Assembly: GCF_001433855.1 (NCBI RefSeq)
Contig: NZ_AZCP01000005.1
Location: forward strand, 1-64,000
Length of the DNA: 64,000 nt
Direction: 5' to 3'
DNA from: Levilactobacillus brevis ATCC 14869 = DSM 20054
GTDB lineage: Bacteria; Bacillota; Bacilli; Lactobacillales; Lactobacillaceae
Below the pieces are notes generated by a model. It ran no database searches. It was not told the DNA's origin and was given only the letters and a program-made list of their open reading frames with translations. Shown piece after piece: positions 42,701 to 52,352 of this stretch (positions are counted from its first letter, which is position 1; the number at the start of each line of letters is the position of its first letter). The position numbers and the translations under genes were made by a program.

Positions 42701-43885
42701 ATGCATAAGAAGACAGTTATTTTGATTATTTTCGCTATCTTAGGTGGCGTGATGGGTGCCGCATATTTCACCCGGGCTTGGTTAGTGATGGGCATTACCA
42801 GCCGACTGGTCAACAACATCATTGTTAATATCTTGCTTGGTGCTATTATTTTCCTTATTTTGGGATCGCTTTTTGCGGGTGTGCTGGTTCGATTGATCAA
42901 TCGAATCGAAGCGTACCTGAATCGACAGAACCCGATGACGTTGATCTTCGGTAGCTTGCTAACGATTGTTGGTCTAGCCCTCGCCTTATTGATTTCACAA
43001 TTCTTGTTCCGAGTACCGTCATTTTTCATCGGCACAGTTATTCCGTGGATTTTGATGATTTTATTTGGGTACTTTGGTTACCGGATTGGGGCGCGGCTGA
43101 GTAAGATTCGACTTGAAGAATGGCGTAAGCTGTTCCAGTCGCGAAGCAAGAAAGCTGAAGAAGAGACCGACAAACAGGTCTTGGATAAGGAAACGGAACC
43201 AAACTTCCATCACTATAAGATTTTGGATACCAATATCCTGATTGACGGTCGGATTTATGATCTGGCTAAGACGGGATTTCTAGAAGGAACCTTACTAGTC
43301 CCCAACTTCGTGCTCTATGAATTACAGTACATTGCAGATTCTAGCGACTCAATCAAACGGGTCCGGGGTCGACGCGGATTGGACATTTTAAACAAGTTGC
43401 AAAATGAACATATTATGCCCATCGAGATGTATGAGGGGGACTTCGAAGATATTCCAGAAGTTGATAGCAAACTGATCGCACTGGCCAAGCAAAATGGTGG
43501 TGTGATTGTGACTAACGATTACAATCTCAATAAAGTGATCCAGTTCCAAAATGTTCAGGTCTTGAATATTAATTCTTTGGCTAATGCGTTGAAGCCCCGA
43601 GTGATTCCGGGAGAAAACCTGCACGTGATGGTTGTGAAGAATGGGACCGAACGACAACAAGGGGTTGCTTATCTTGATGATGGAACAATGGTTGTCGTGG
43701 AAGATGGCCGTTACTTTATCAATAAGCAGTTAGACGTTGTAGTGACGAGTGCTATTCAAACGGATGCTGGTCGGATGATTTTTGCCAAGCCATTGCATTC
43801 TAACAAGAATATTGAAGAACAGGCCAACGCTGGCAAAGAAGGCAAGGGAAGTAATTCCGCAAAGCCAACTAAGCGGTCGCGGTAG
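42701..43885 (+). CDS. yacL: PIN/TRAM domain membrane protein (YacL-like)
   Basis: 394 residues. Four N-terminal membrane helices (about 1-115) are followed by a PIN nuclease-like domain starting at ILDTNILIDGRIYDLA (about residue 177) with further acidic residues (ELQYIAD, VTNDYNL), then a TRAM domain and a basic tail. The role is probably RNA or nucleotide processing at the membrane; it is not experimentally clear in the family. The ATG at 42701 follows AGGGAGG. It is cotranscribed with radA, as usual in Firmicutes. Confidence 0.9.
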   Translation: MHKKTVILIIFAILGGVMGAAYFTRAWLVMGITSRLVNNIIVNILLGAIIFLILGSLFAGVLVRLINRIEAYLNRQNPMTLIFGSLLTIVGLALALLISQFLFRVPSFFIGTVIPWILMILFGYFGYRIGARLSKIRLEEWRKLFQSRSKKAEEETDKQVLDKETEPNFHHYKILDTNILIDGRIYDLAKTGFLEGTLLVPNFVLYELQYIADSSDSIKRVRGRRGLDILNKLQNEHIMPIEMYEGDFEDIPEVDSKLIALAKQNGGVIVTNDYNLNKVIQFQNVQVLNINSLANALKPRVIPGENLHVMVVKNGTERQQGVAYLDDGTMVVVEDGRYFINKQLDVVVTSAIQTDAGRMIFAKPLHSNKNIEEQANAGKEGKGSNSAKPTKRSR

Positions 43886-43891
43886 AATGAA

Positions 43892-43925
43892 GGTCTCACG
43901 GCAATGGCCGTGGGGCTTTTATTTT
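43892..43925 (+). terminator. Probable terminator after yacL
   Basis: CTCACGG pairs with CCGTGGGG followed by GCTTTTATTTT. Confidence 0.6.
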
Positions 43926-44065
43926 GAAAATTTTAACGTGGGTGCCTTTCAGCTAGGTGGTTCATGTGAGTTCTATGGATGTTTAGGATAAGATCAGTCT
44001 GGACCGCCTTTCAAAAATTTCTGAAAGCCATTTAGGTGCCATACCTTTATTTTTCAGGCCAGTCA

Positions 44066-44093
44066 TTGTACACTTAACTTAATCTGTCATAAT
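44066..44093 (+). promoter_or_regulatory. Promoter of gltX
   Basis: TTGTAC, 16 bases, CATAAT. I looked for a T-box in 43930-44140 and saw none. A small CTTTCA/TGAAAG hairpin lies near 44007-44026. Confidence 0.5.
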
Positions 44094-44148
44094 CTGATGA
44101 CGGCACAGCAGTAACGCTATGAAAAAAACTAGAAAGAGGCGTAACGTT

Positions 44149-45639
44149 TTGGCGAAAAATTCAATTCGGGTTCGGTATGCTCCGAGCCCAACCGGTCATT
44201 TGCACATTGGTAATGCCCGGACGGCCATTTTTAATTATTTATTTGCCCGTCACAATAAGGGTAAGTTCATCATCCGGATCGAGGATACGGATACGAAACG
44301 CAATATCGAAGACGGTGAACGGAGCCAATTGGAAAACTTAAAGTGGCTCGGTTTGGATTGGGATGAGGGTCCTGATGTTGGTGGTGACTATGGTCCTTAC
44401 CGGCAGTCTGAACGTCGCGATATTTATACGCCATTGATTCAACAATTGTTGGACGAAGGCAAGGCTTATGAATCTTACCGGACGGAAGAAGAACTTCAAG
44501 CCGACCGGGAAGCCCAAAAGGCGCGCAAAGAAATGCCCCATTACGAGTATGAATATGCCGGGATGTCGGAAGAAGAAAAGCAAGCTGCCATTGACGAAGC
44601 AAAGGCTAAAGGCTTAAAGCCAGTTATTCGATTCCGCGTTCCTAAGGATGAAGTCTTTGCCTGGGACGATATGGTTAAGGGTCACGTGTCCTTTAATTCG
44701 GATACCATTGGTGGTGACTTTGTCATTGCTAAGCGTGATGGTATGCCAACTTATAATTTTGCCGTGGTTGTGGACGATCACAAGATGGCCATCAGTCATG
44801 TTTTCCGGGGCGACGATCACGTTGCCAACACGCCTAAGCAATTGATGATCTATCAAGCGTTTGGTTGGGAAGCACCAAAGTTTGGTCACATGAGTCTGAT
44901 TATTAGCAAGGACACCGGTAAGAAGTTGTCTAAGCGAGATGAATCTGTTCTCCAATTCATCGAACAGTATCGTAGCTTGGGTTACTTGCCAGAAGCGATG
45001 TTTAACTTCATCTTGTTGTTAGGTTGGTCACCAGTTGGTGAAGAGGAAATCTTCAACAAGAAACAATTTATCAAGATGTACGATGAAACGCGTCTGAGCT
45101 CGTCACCGGCCACTTTTGACAGTGACAAGTTGGAATGGTTAAACAACCGTTACGTTAAGGATGCCGATGACAGTACCATTATGGATCTGGCTTTGAAGCA
45201 ATTGATTAAGGCTGGGAACATGCCTGCTAATCCAGATGCCAAGACTATCGAATGGGCTCGCCAATTAATCAATCTGTACAAGCGTCAAATGAGCTACATG
45301 GCCCAGATTAATGACATGGCTTCGGTCTTCTTTGAAGAACCAGAGCAGGTGTCCGGTGAGGCGTTTGATGAAATCAATAACGACACCGCACCAGTTGTCT
45401 TAAAAGAATTTGCTGCTCAGATCGAAGCGTTGGATCTCTTTGATTCCGTGGAAATTTTCAAGGTAATCAAGTCAGTTCAAGCTAAGACGGGCATCAAAGG
45501 TCGTCAGTTGTGGATGCCAATTCGGATTGCTGTGACGCACGAAATGCACGGTCCAGAATTACCAGAATCAATCGAGTTAGTTGGGCGGGAGACTGCCTTA
45601 GAACACATTCACCAAACGCTGGCCCAATTAAAAGGCTAA
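44149..45639 (+). CDS. gltX: Glutamyl-tRNA synthetase
   Basis: Charges tRNA-Glu, and in lactobacilli tRNA-Gln as well when GatCAB is used. It has 496 residues. Class I motifs: HIGH-type [10 protein letters not shown] near residue 18 and KMSKS-type [10 protein letters not shown] near 260. The C-terminal helical anticodon-binding region follows. A TTG at 44149 is preferred, 9 bases behind AGAAAGAGG; the ATG at 44119 has no SD. A terminator separates it from cysS. Confidence 0.95.
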
Positions 45640-45647
45640 TATTTGGT

Positions 45648-45694
45648 AAAGAAGCCGTGTGAGGGCTAGTTAGCCTTCATTCGGCTTCTTTGTT
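45648..45694 (+). terminator. Terminator of gltX
   Basis: AAAGAAGCCG pairs with CGGCTTCTTTG, with an inner GGCTA/TAGCC stem, then T5. Confidence 0.85.
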
Positions 45695-45707
45695 TTTGGT
45701 CGGATTA

Positions 45708-45716
45708 TGCTACAAT
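45708..45716 (+). promoter_or_regulatory. Extended -10 promoter of cysS operon
   Basis: TGCTACAAT with a T-rich -35 area (TTGTTT 15 bases upstream). No T-box is seen in the leader of about 70 bases. Confidence 0.6.
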
Positions 45717-45793
45717 GGAGCTAATACTTTGTCAGTTGACCAATGACTTAACCAAAATGATTGTAAACTATGTGACACGAGAGGAGCTTCGGG

Positions 45794-47206
45794 ATGCTGA
45801 AAGTCTTTAATACGATGACGCGTCAAAAGGAAACATTTGAACCGATTACCCCCGGAATGGTCAACATGTACGTGTGTGGCCCGACGGTGTATAACTATAT
45901 TCACATTGGAAATGCGCGGAGTGCCATTGCCTTTGATACCATTCGCCGATACTTTGAGTACCGCGGCTATCAGGTGAAGTATGTCTCAAACTTCACGGAT
46001 GTTGATGACAAGATGATTAACGAGGCCAACAAAGAGGGCATTACGGTTCCTGAACTAGGTGATCGATTTATCGCGGCCTTTAAAGAAGATACAGCTGCGT
46101 TGAATATTGAACCGGCAACCGTGAATCCCCGCGCAACTGAGCATATTAATGAAATTATTGAATTCGTCCAAGACCTGATTGATAAGGATTATGCTTATCC
46201 GGTTGATGGGGACGTTTACTACCGAGCCCACAAGTTCAGTCATTATGGGGAATTAGCCCATTTGAACTTGGATGATCTCGAAGAAGGGGCTTCTCAGCAC
46301 ACCAACGACGAAGAAACCGCCCGCAAAGAAGATCCCGTCGATTTTGCCCTGTGGAAGGGCGCAAAGCCGGGTGAAATTTCGTGGCCATCTCCTTGGGGCG
46401 CTGGCCGTCCAGGTTGGCACATCGAATGTTCCGTCATGTCGACGCACTATTTGGGCGAAACGTTTGATATTCATGGCGGCGGTGAGGACTTGATTTTCCC
46501 GCATCACCAAAACGAAATTGCGCAAAGCGAAGCCAAAACAGGGAAAACCTTTGTTCATTACTGGTTGCATAATGGTTTTGTGACGATCGGTGATGACAAT
46601 GAAAAGATGAGTAAGTCACTTGGTAACTTTGTGACGGTTCACGATATCTTGAAGACGGTGGATCCGCAAACGTTGCGTTTCTTTATGTCGACAACGCAGT
46701 ACCGGCGACCAATCCAATATACCCAGCAGAATCTGGATACAGCAGAACGGAACCTGGAACGATTGCAGACGGCCTACGATAACATGGGCTATCGACTGAA
46801 GGACGCTGAGGCTGGTAATGATCCTAAGGTGGAACAAGAAACGCGGCAAATTGTCGCCGATTATATTGATGCGATGGATGATGACTTTAACGTGCAAAAT
46901 GGGATTGCTAAAGTCCATGAATTAGCACGATTAGGGAATGTTTATGCTGAACGGCCAGTGGTGTTTGCTGGGACACTGGACTTTATTCGTCAGACGTTGA
47001 GTGATTTGTTAAGCGTCTTTGGCATTAAATTTGCCGCCGCAGCCACCCTAGATGATGACCGCATCCAAGCCCTCATTGATGAGCGCTTGGCCGCTCGGAA
47101 ATCACGGGACTTCTTGCGAAGTGATGAGATTCGTGAGCAATTGAAGAGTCAAGGAATTATTTTGGAAGACACGCCCCAAGGGACGCGTTGGCGAAAGGAA
47201 AATTAA
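45794..47206 (+). CDS. cysS: Cysteinyl-tRNA synthetase
   Basis: Charges tRNA-Cys. It has 470 residues. Zinc-site Cys in [19 protein letters not shown] (also HIGH), GWHIECSVM with the second zinc Cys, [14 protein letters not shown], and KMSKSLGN near residue 270. GAGGAG precedes the ATG. The stop overlaps the mrnC start (TAATG), giving the operon cysS-mrnC-rlmB-rae1. Confidence 0.97.
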   Translation: MLKVFNTMTRQKETFEPITPGMVNMYVCGPTVYNYIHIGNARSAIAFDTIRRYFEYRGYQVKYVSNFTDVDDKMINEANKEGITVPELGDRFIAAFKEDTAALNIEPATVNPRATEHINEIIEFVQDLIDKDYAYPVDGDVYYRAHKFSHYGELAHLNLDDLEEGASQHTNDEETARKEDPVDFALWKGAKPGEISWPSPWGAGRPGWHIECSVMSTHYLGETFDIHGGGEDLIFPHHQNEIAQSEAKTGKTFVHYWLHNGFVTIGDDNEKMSKSLGNFVTVHDILKTVDPQTLRFFMSTTQYRRPIQYTQQNLDTAERNLERLQTAYDNMGYRLKDAEAGNDPKVEQETRQIVADYIDAMDDDFNVQNGIAKVHELARLGNVYAERPVVFAGTLDFIRQTLSDLLSVFGIKFAAAATLDDDRIQALIDERLAARKSRDFLRSDEIREQLKSQGIILEDTPQGTRWRKEN

Positions 47207-47613
47207 TGAGTGAAGTAGATTATCGACAACTAAACGGGGTCGCATTGGCCTATATGGGGGATGCGGCTTATGAAGTCATCATTCGACGGCATTTAATTGC
47301 CGAGGGATTGGCTAAACCGAACCACCTCCAAAAAACAGCAACTCACTATGTTTCGGCAAAGGCGCAAGCAGCCTTGATTAACTTAATGGAACAAGACGAG
47401 GTGTTAAGCGAAGCCGAGTGGACGATGTTCAAACGTGGGCGAAATGCCAAGAGCTACACGCATGCTAAGAATACAGACGTGGTCACTTATCGGATTTCAA
47501 CTGGATTTGAAGCGTTGATGGGATATCTGGCGTTGAGTGACCAGCAAAAACGGGTTGCCGAATTGGGTCAGTGGTGCATTGAACAAGTAGAAGCGGGGCG
47601 GACTGAAAAATGA
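47206..47613 (+). CDS. mrnC: Mini-ribonuclease III
   Basis: 135 residues, an RNase III catalytic domain without the double-strand RNA-binding domain. It matures 23S rRNA ends in Firmicutes. The signature is [21 protein letters not shown] near the N-terminus and the second acidic site [12 protein letters not shown]. The ATG overlaps the cysS stop by one base, and the stop overlaps rlmB by four bases. Confidence 0.94.
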   Translation: MSEVDYRQLNGVALAYMGDAAYEVIIRRHLIAEGLAKPNHLQKTATHYVSAKAQAALINLMEQDEVLSEAEWTMFKRGRNAKSYTHAKNTDVVTYRISTGFEALMGYLALSDQQKRVAELGQWCIEQVEAGRTEK

Positions 47614-48377
47614 AACCAGTTGAGAATAATGAAGAAAATAATGATTTTGTCATCGGTCGGCATCCGGCAGTAGCAGCACTACGAAGTCAGCAGACCATCA
47701 ACAAGGTCTTCTTGCAAAGTGGGCTCAAGGCAGAAGCACTGGATGAAATTCGTCAATTGGCTAAGAAACGGCATTTAGTCATTTCCGAAGTACCCAAGCA
47801 GAAACTAGATTTGTTAACGGATCATCAGAACCACCAAGGTGTGGCCTTAGGCGTATCGGCGTTTGCTTATGCGACAATTGATGATCTCTTTGACCGTGCG
47901 GCTGCGGCCGGTGAAGCCCCATTCTTCTTGGTTTTAGACGGGGTAGAAGATCCACATAACTTAGGATCGATTCTCCGGACAGCTGATGCCAGTGGTGTTC
48001 ATGGCATTATTATTCCTAAGCGACGAGCGGTAGGATTGACGTCGGTGGTGGCTAAGACTTCGACTGGGGCGATTGAACGGGTACCCGTTGCGCGAGTGAC
48101 CAACTTGGTCAATACCGTTCGCGAATTAAAAGATCGTGGTGTCTGGGTCTTTGGTACCGATATGGCAGGGACTGATTATCGTGACTGGGATGCTAAGGGC
48201 GCTAGTGCGCTGATTATTGGTAATGAAGGTAAGGGAATTTCGCGACTACTCAAGGAAACCGTTGACCAAATGTTGACGATTCCCATGGTGGGGGAAGTTC
48301 AAAGCCTTAATGCCAGTGTTGCTGCTGGCTTGCTGATGTATCAGGGATTTAGCTCCCGGCACCCAGTCCAGCATTAA
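47610..48377 (+). CDS. rlmB: 23S rRNA (guanosine-2'-O-)-methyltransferase RlmB (SpoU/TrmH family)
   Basis: 255 residues. An N-terminal substrate-binding domain ([14 protein letters not shown]) is followed by the knotted SPOUT methyltransferase domain with [29 protein letters not shown] and [20 protein letters not shown], the three TrmH motifs. It methylates a 23S rRNA ribose with S-adenosylmethionine. It is translationally coupled to mrnC (ATGA overlap). Confidence 0.94.
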   Translation: MKPVENNEENNDFVIGRHPAVAALRSQQTINKVFLQSGLKAEALDEIRQLAKKRHLVISEVPKQKLDLLTDHQNHQGVALGVSAFAYATIDDLFDRAAAAGEAPFFLVLDGVEDPHNLGSILRTADASGVHGIIIPKRRAVGLTSVVAKTSTGAIERVPVARVTNLVNTVRELKDRGVWVFGTDMAGTDYRDWDAKGASALIIGNEGKGISRLLKETVDQMLTIPMVGEVQSLNASVAAGLLMYQGFSSRHPVQH

Positions 48378-48405
48378 TTGCAGCAGTGAGTGAGGGAGAG
48401 CGTCA

Positions 48406-48951
48406 ATGAAAGAAGACATTTTAATTGTGGATGCCTATAACATGATTGGCAACTGGCCCAAGCTCAATCGCTTAAAGCTAACGGACCGTTTACCTGAGGC
48501 CCGTGATGAGCTGCTAAACATGTTGGCAAATTATAAAAAATTACGGGATGCAAGTATTACAGTGGTTTTTGACGCGATGTACGTTCCCGGAATTTCTAAA
48601 AGTTATCGCCAGTTTGACCTTGAAGTCGTGTGGACTAATCGAGATGAAACGGCGGATAGTTATATCGAACGATTGGCGAAAGAACGTCAAACACGGTTCA
48701 CTCAAGTGACCGTTGCAACCAGTGACCAGGCTGAACAGTGGACGATCTTCTCTGAAGGTGCATTGCGGATTCCAGCTGGTGAGTTATTGCGTGATATTGA
48801 ACGGGCCCAAAATGAGGTAAAACAAACAGCTCGTGAGTTTGCCGATCGAGGGCTTGTCCGTAAATCACCGTGGAATGATCAGCAACTGTATAAGTTAGAA
48901 AAGCTGCGGGATCAAATGATGGCGCGGCCACCTAAAAAGAAAAAAGATTAA
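48406..48951 (+). CDS. rae1: NYN-domain ribonuclease, Rae1 (YacP)
   Basis: 181 residues of the NYN/PIN-like family. ILIVDAYNMIGNWPKL with the catalytic Asp, VFDAMYVPG, and TVATSDQAEQWTIFSEGALRIPA are diagnostic. In Bacillus, Rae1 cuts mRNA on the ribosome. GAGGGAGAG precedes the ATG. It ends the cysS operon; the C-terminus is rich in Lys. Confidence 0.92.
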   Translation: MKEDILIVDAYNMIGNWPKLNRLKLTDRLPEARDELLNMLANYKKLRDASITVVFDAMYVPGISKSYRQFDLEVVWTNRDETADSYIERLAKERQTRFTQVTVATSDQAEQWTIFSEGALRIPAGELLRDIERAQNEVKQTAREFADRGLVRKSPWNDQQLYKLEKLRDQMMARPPKKKKD

Positions 48952-49023
48952 AACACGTGTTCTCTGGGGACACGCCCAGTCTTCCTTTAGACTAGAGTTA
49001 CTAGCTAAAGGAGGGCTTTTTCT

Positions 49024-49593
49024 TTGACTGAATTAACAGACCGCACATTAATTTGCCAGCTGCAGCAATCGATGGATTCTTCGGGATTAGCGATCTTATT
49101 TGACCGCTATCGGCCAGTCTTGTATCGTTTACAGCAGACTTACTATATTCCGGGATTTGAACAAGATGATTGGATTCAAGAAGCCCGGTTAGTTTTGTAT
49201 ACCGCCGTTCAGAAATTCCAGTTGGAGCGGACAACCAGTTTTGGGGCCTTCTATCGGCTAAATCTAACGCACCGAATTTTTGACCTTATTCGGCAGACAC
49301 AAGCTCTGAAGCGGCAGATGAATCATACAGCGGTTTCTATTGAGGCCCAGTCGAGTTATTTTGCGGATACGTTACCTGATTTTCGATGGGCCTTGCGGGA
49401 GCAATTAGAAGTAAAAGAGGCCATTTGGCAATTGCTGCCACGATTGTCGGTAGTAGAACGAACGGTTTTTGTGGGCATTCTTCGTGGGGACTCTTTAGAA
49501 TTGATTAGTCAACATCAGGCACTAACGTACAAGCAGGCCCGTTCGGCTGCCCAGCGAAGTCAAGCTAAGTTACGCCGACTCCTCGCCGAATGA
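49024..49593 (+). CDS. sigH: Sigma-70 family factor, SigH/ComX-like
   Basis: 189 residues. The region 2 stretch FEQDDWIQEARLVLYTAVQKF (core binding and -10 recognition) spans about residues 40-60, and a region 4-like helix-turn-helix ends the protein. In Firmicutes the sigH gene always sits here before rpmG-secE-nusG. In lactobacilli it is linked to competence or stress, but targets are not visible here. It starts with TTG at 49024, 9 bases after AAAGGAGG. A GTGT/ACAC hairpin lies at 48955-48972. Confidence 0.88.
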   Translation: MTELTDRTLICQLQQSMDSSGLAILFDRYRPVLYRLQQTYYIPGFEQDDWIQEARLVLYTAVQKFQLERTTSFGAFYRLNLTHRIFDLIRQTQALKRQMNHTAVSIEAQSSYFADTLPDFRWALREQLEVKEAIWQLLPRLSVVERTVFVGILRGDSLELISQHQALTYKQARSAAQRSQAKLRRLLAE

Positions 49594-49667
49594 TTGACGT
49601 CACGAGCAAACGATGGTAAGCTACTACGGTATGAGTTAAAGTGGATTTGATCAAAGGTGGTGGCAAG

Positions 49668-49817
49668 ATGGCTCAACGAAAGATCGCTCTGGCTTGTTCA
49701 GTTTGCGGGTCGCGGAATTACACCATCACTGCGAGTGCGACGCGCACGAAACGTCTAGAGGTTATGAAATTCTGTAAATTCTGTGGTAAGCACACATTAC
49801 ATCGAGAAACCCGTTAA
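49668..49817 (+). CDS. rpmG: Ribosomal protein bL33
   Basis: 49 residues: [18 protein letters not shown], then a Lys/Arg-rich stretch, then [13 protein letters not shown]. Both CxxC pairs are kept, so it is the zinc-binding paralogue. AAAGGTGG precedes the ATG. It lies in its usual place just before secE. Confidence 0.95.
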   Translation: MAQRKIALACSVCGSRNYTITASATRTKRLEVMKFCKFCGKHTLHRETR

Positions 49818-49860
49818 GTTGACTATTCACGACAAACATTAATTTTAGGGAGGCAACACC

Positions 49861-50037
49861 ATGCATTTAATCCGTTTCTTCAAATCAGTCGGTGCCGAAA
49901 TGAAGCAAGTTTCTTGGCCCGGTGTTAAGCAGACACGGCACGATACCGGAACAGTGGTTGGGATTTCCGTCCTGTTCTCCATTTTCTTTGCGGTTGTGGA
50001 CTGGATCGTGCAATTTGGCTTAAAGTTCCTTTCCTAA
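49861..50037 (+). CDS. secE: Preprotein translocase subunit SecE
   Basis: 58 residues. A conserved amphipathic stretch FFKSVGAEMKQVSWPG is followed by one membrane helix (about 30-52). It clamps SecY in the general secretion channel. AGGGAGG precedes the ATG. nusG follows after 124 bases that contain a promoter and hairpin. Confidence 0.96.
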   Translation: MHLIRFFKSVGAEMKQVSWPGVKQTRHDTGTVVGISVLFSIFFAVVDWIVQFGLKFLS

Positions 50038-50069
50038 TGGAATTGTCGGTAGTCAAATAACACTAAATA

Positions 50070-50118
50070 TGCTATATTAATTGGTAACAGGGAACTTCGT
50101 GGATTGCGGAGTTTTTTT
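50070..50118 (+). promoter_or_regulatory. nusG promoter and leader terminator hairpin
   Basis: TGCTATATT (-10 at 50073-50078) is an extended -10. Just downstream, AACTTCG (50093-50099) pairs with CGGAGTT (50107-50113, one G-T pair) and runs into T7. So the hairpin lies within the transcript made from this promoter and also ends the secE transcript. Attenuation is possible. Confidence 0.55.
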
Positions 50119-50161
50119 ATTTTGCTCGAAAAGTCAATAAAGCTAAAGGAGTGCACCAAAC

Positions 50162-50710
50162 ATGGTTGAGTCAGCTGAAAAGCAATGGTACGTGCTGCAT
50201 ACTTACGCAGGGTACGAAAATAAGGTAATGGCAAACTTGGAATCGCGGGCCGAATCAATGGGAATGCAAGACAACATTTTCCGCGTGGTTGTCCCCGAAG
50301 AAGAGGAACACGAAGTTAAGAATGGTAAGGATAAGGTCACGATGGAAAAGACCTTCCCAGGCTACGTCTTAGTGGAAATGGTCATGAGTGATCAATCTTG
50401 GTATATCGTGCGGAACACACCTGGTGTCACTGGATTCTTAGGGTCCCATGGTCAAGGTAGTAAGCCAACGCCATTGTTGCCTGATGAAGTAGAACGGATT
50501 TTGCGTCGCGTTGGTATTTCTGCGCGCCATGCTGAACTGGATGTTGCACCTGGCGATTCAGTAACGATCGTCGATGGCGCCTTCAGTGGTTTAGTTGGTA
50601 AGATTACTGAAGTCGACAACGAAAAGATGAAGCTGAAGGTTAACATCGACATGTTTGGTCGAGAAACCAGTACCGAATTAAACTTCGATCAAGTTGATCC
50701 AATCGTTTAA
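50162..50710 (+). CDS. nusG: Transcription antitermination factor NusG
   Basis: 182 residues. The NGN domain starts KQWYVLHTYAGYENKV (about 8-23), with FPGYVLVEM and VRNTPGVTGFLG in the middle; the C-terminal KOW domain holds GDSVTIVDGAFSGLVGKI. It affects pausing and termination on RNA polymerase. AAAGGAG precedes the ATG. The separate promoter and hairpin upstream suggest its own control. Confidence 0.96.
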   Translation: MVESAEKQWYVLHTYAGYENKVMANLESRAESMGMQDNIFRVVVPEEEEHEVKNGKDKVTMEKTFPGYVLVEMVMSDQSWYIVRNTPGVTGFLGSHGQGSKPTPLLPDEVERILRRVGISARHAELDVAPGDSVTIVDGAFSGLVGKITEVDNEKMKLKVNIDMFGRETSTELNFDQVDPIV

Positions 50711-50788
50711 GACTAAGTAGCGGCTTAACCGTTTCAGACAAGTTCCTGGATAATGCTGACGTTGGTTAATGTTGATTTAGAAAAGAAC

Positions 50789-50817
50789 TTGTGGCAGTAG
50801 GTAAAGTGTGGTATGAT
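50789..50817 (+). promoter_or_regulatory. Promoter of rplK-rplA
   Basis: TTGTGG, 17 bases, TATGAT, with TGG before the -10. Confidence 0.85.
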
Positions 50818-50847
50818 TCTCAGGTATGCGTGACGCATATTGTTAAC

Positions 50848-50899
50848 GTGGGAGGAGCAAACTAACAGCTCCACTTACCACATCACGGACTCAAGGAGG
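50848..50899 (+). promoter_or_regulatory. Leader element of rplK
   Basis: GTGGGAGG (50848-50855), ACCACAT (50877-50883) and AAGGAGG (50893-50899) occur in the same order before rplA at 51382, 51403 and 51414. A TATGCGT/CGCATA hairpin precedes it. This may be a site for autogenous control by L1; inference. Confidence 0.5.
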
Positions 50900-50908
50900 T
50901 ATTGTCTC

Positions 50909-51334
50909 GTGGCTAAAAAAGTAGCTAATGTCGTTAAATTACAGATTCCCGCGGGTAAAGCAACACCAGCTCCCCCAGTTGGACCAGCATTGGGCCAAGC
51001 AGGGATCAACATCATGGGCTTCACTAAGGAATTCAACGCTCGTACCGCTGACCAAGCTGGTATGATCATTCCTGTTGTGATTAGTGTCTATGAAGATCGT
51101 TCCTTTGATTTCATCACCAAGACTCCTCCAGCAGCAACGCTGTTGAAGAAGGCTGCTGGTGTTGAACATGGTTCCGGCGAACCTAACACGAACAAGGTTG
51201 CAACTGTAACCAAGGATCAAGTTAAGCAAATCGCTGAAACGAAAATGCAAGATCTAAACGCAGCTGACGTTGAAGCAGCTATGCGCATGATTGAAGGTAC
51301 TGCCCGGAGCATGGGCTTCACGGTCGAAGGTTAA
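50909..51334 (+). CDS. rplK: Ribosomal protein uL11
   Basis: 141 residues, exactly the family length, from a GTG at 50909 (the longer frame to 50840 would reach into the leader). Seen are [23 protein letters not shown] and the C-terminal rRNA-binding [14 protein letters not shown]. It forms the stalk base with L10 and L7/L12. AAGGAGG precedes the start. Confidence 0.97.
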   Translation: MAKKVANVVKLQIPAGKATPAPPVGPALGQAGINIMGFTKEFNARTADQAGMIIPVVISVYEDRSFDFITKTPPAATLLKKAAGVEHGSGEPNTNKVATVTKDQVKQIAETKMQDLNAADVEAAMRMIEGTARSMGFTVEG

Positions 51335-51381
51335 GCTCAGTTTCGGATAGTCGGACACTTCACGAAAATGAAATGTGTCAA

Positions 51382-51420
51382 GTGGGAGGTTTATCCGTTA
51401 CAACCACATTTGCAAGGAGG
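51382..51420 (+). promoter_or_regulatory. Leader element of rplA
   Basis: Second copy of the GTGGGAGG ... ACCACAT ... AAGGAGG arrangement, between rplK and rplA. Confidence 0.5.
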
Positions 51421-51431
51421 AATACACAAAA

Positions 51432-52130
51432 ATGGCTCACAAACGAGGTAAAAAGTATCAAGACGCTGCCAAGCAGGTCGAGGCTGACAAGGTCTACGGC
51501 ATGGGCGACGCCATTGATTTAGTAAAGAAGATTGATTTCGCTAAGTTTGATGCAACGGTTGAAGTTGCTTTCAAGCTTAACGTTGACACGAAGCAAGCGG
51601 ACCAACAACTCCGTGGCGCATTAGTATTACCAAATGGTACCGGTAAGGAAACCACGGTAATCGTATTCGCTAAGGGTGACCAAGCTAAGGCTGCTGAAGC
51701 AGCTGGTGCTGACGTTGTTGGCGAACAAGACTTAGTAGAACGCATCCAAGACGGCTGGTTGGACTTTGACGTTGCAATTGCAACGCCAGATATGATGGCC
51801 CAAGTTGGTCGTTTGGGTCGGGTCTTAGGACCTAAGGGCTTAATGCCTAACCCTAAGACGGGTACGGTTACCATGAACGTGGAAAAGGCCGTTTCCGATG
51901 CTAAGAATGGTCAAGTTACTTACCGGACTGACCGGGATGGTAACGTGGCTGTACCATTTGGTAAGGTTTCTTTTGATGCTGACAAGCTTGCCGGCAACTT
52001 AAAGAGCATTGCTGAAACGATTGTTCGTATTCGTCCTGCTGCTGTACGTGGCACTTACGTTCAACACGTTTCAATTTCTTCAACGTTTGGCCCTAGCGTC
52101 GACGTTGACTTGGCTTCATTATTAGCCTAA
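51432..52130 (+). CDS. rplA: Ribosomal protein uL1
   Basis: 232 residues. Conserved [36 protein letters not shown] and the C-terminal [17 protein letters not shown]. It sits at the E-site stalk of the large subunit and in many bacteria represses its own operon. The ATG at 51432 follows AAGGAGG; the frame from 51375 runs through the leader element and is rejected. Confidence 0.97.
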   Translation: MAHKRGKKYQDAAKQVEADKVYGMGDAIDLVKKIDFAKFDATVEVAFKLNVDTKQADQQLRGALVLPNGTGKETTVIVFAKGDQAKAAEAAGADVVGEQDLVERIQDGWLDFDVAIATPDMMAQVGRLGRVLGPKGLMPNPKTGTVTMNVEKAVSDAKNGQVTYRTDRDGNVAVPFGKVSFDADKLAGNLKSIAETIVRIRPAAVRGTYVQHVSISSTFGPSVDVDLASLLA

Positions 52131-52166
52131 GTTAAAGCGTGAAATAAAAAAATCCCTAACATGCCG

Positions 52167-52195
52167 TTGACACTTAGTGTTCGGTGATGTATTCT
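52167..52195 (+). promoter_or_regulatory. Promoter of rplJ-rplL
   Basis: TTGACA, 17 bases, TATTCT. Confidence 0.85.
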
Positions 52196-52201
52196 TATTA
52201 A

Positions 52202-52343
52202 GTTATGAATTGATCTACCTAAGACTCAGGTGACCAAATTGGTCTTAATCACCGCCTGCCGAGGCAGAAGTTTACTTAAACTTTTGACTCCTTATGTCTT
52301 GGTGGCATAGGGATTTTTTTATCCCACCAAACTATTCTGGGAG
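52202..52343 (+). ncRNA. L10 leader (cis-regulatory RNA of rplJL) with attenuator
   Basis: The leader between the promoter and rplJ has the paired segments expected of the Firmicutes L10 leader, including TGACCAAATTGGTC and GCCTGCCGAGGC. It ends in a terminator hairpin: TCCTTATG (52289-52296) pairs with CATAGGGA (52306-52313), then T8. The L10(L12)4 complex binding here favours termination; that is family knowledge. Confidence 0.75.
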
Positions 52344-52352
52344 GTGAACAAT

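Noticed and set aside
43930-44148. T-box riboswitch before gltX
   Set aside because: I found no T-box consensus sequence or specifier-loop architecture; only a small hairpin is present. The same holds for the cysS leader.
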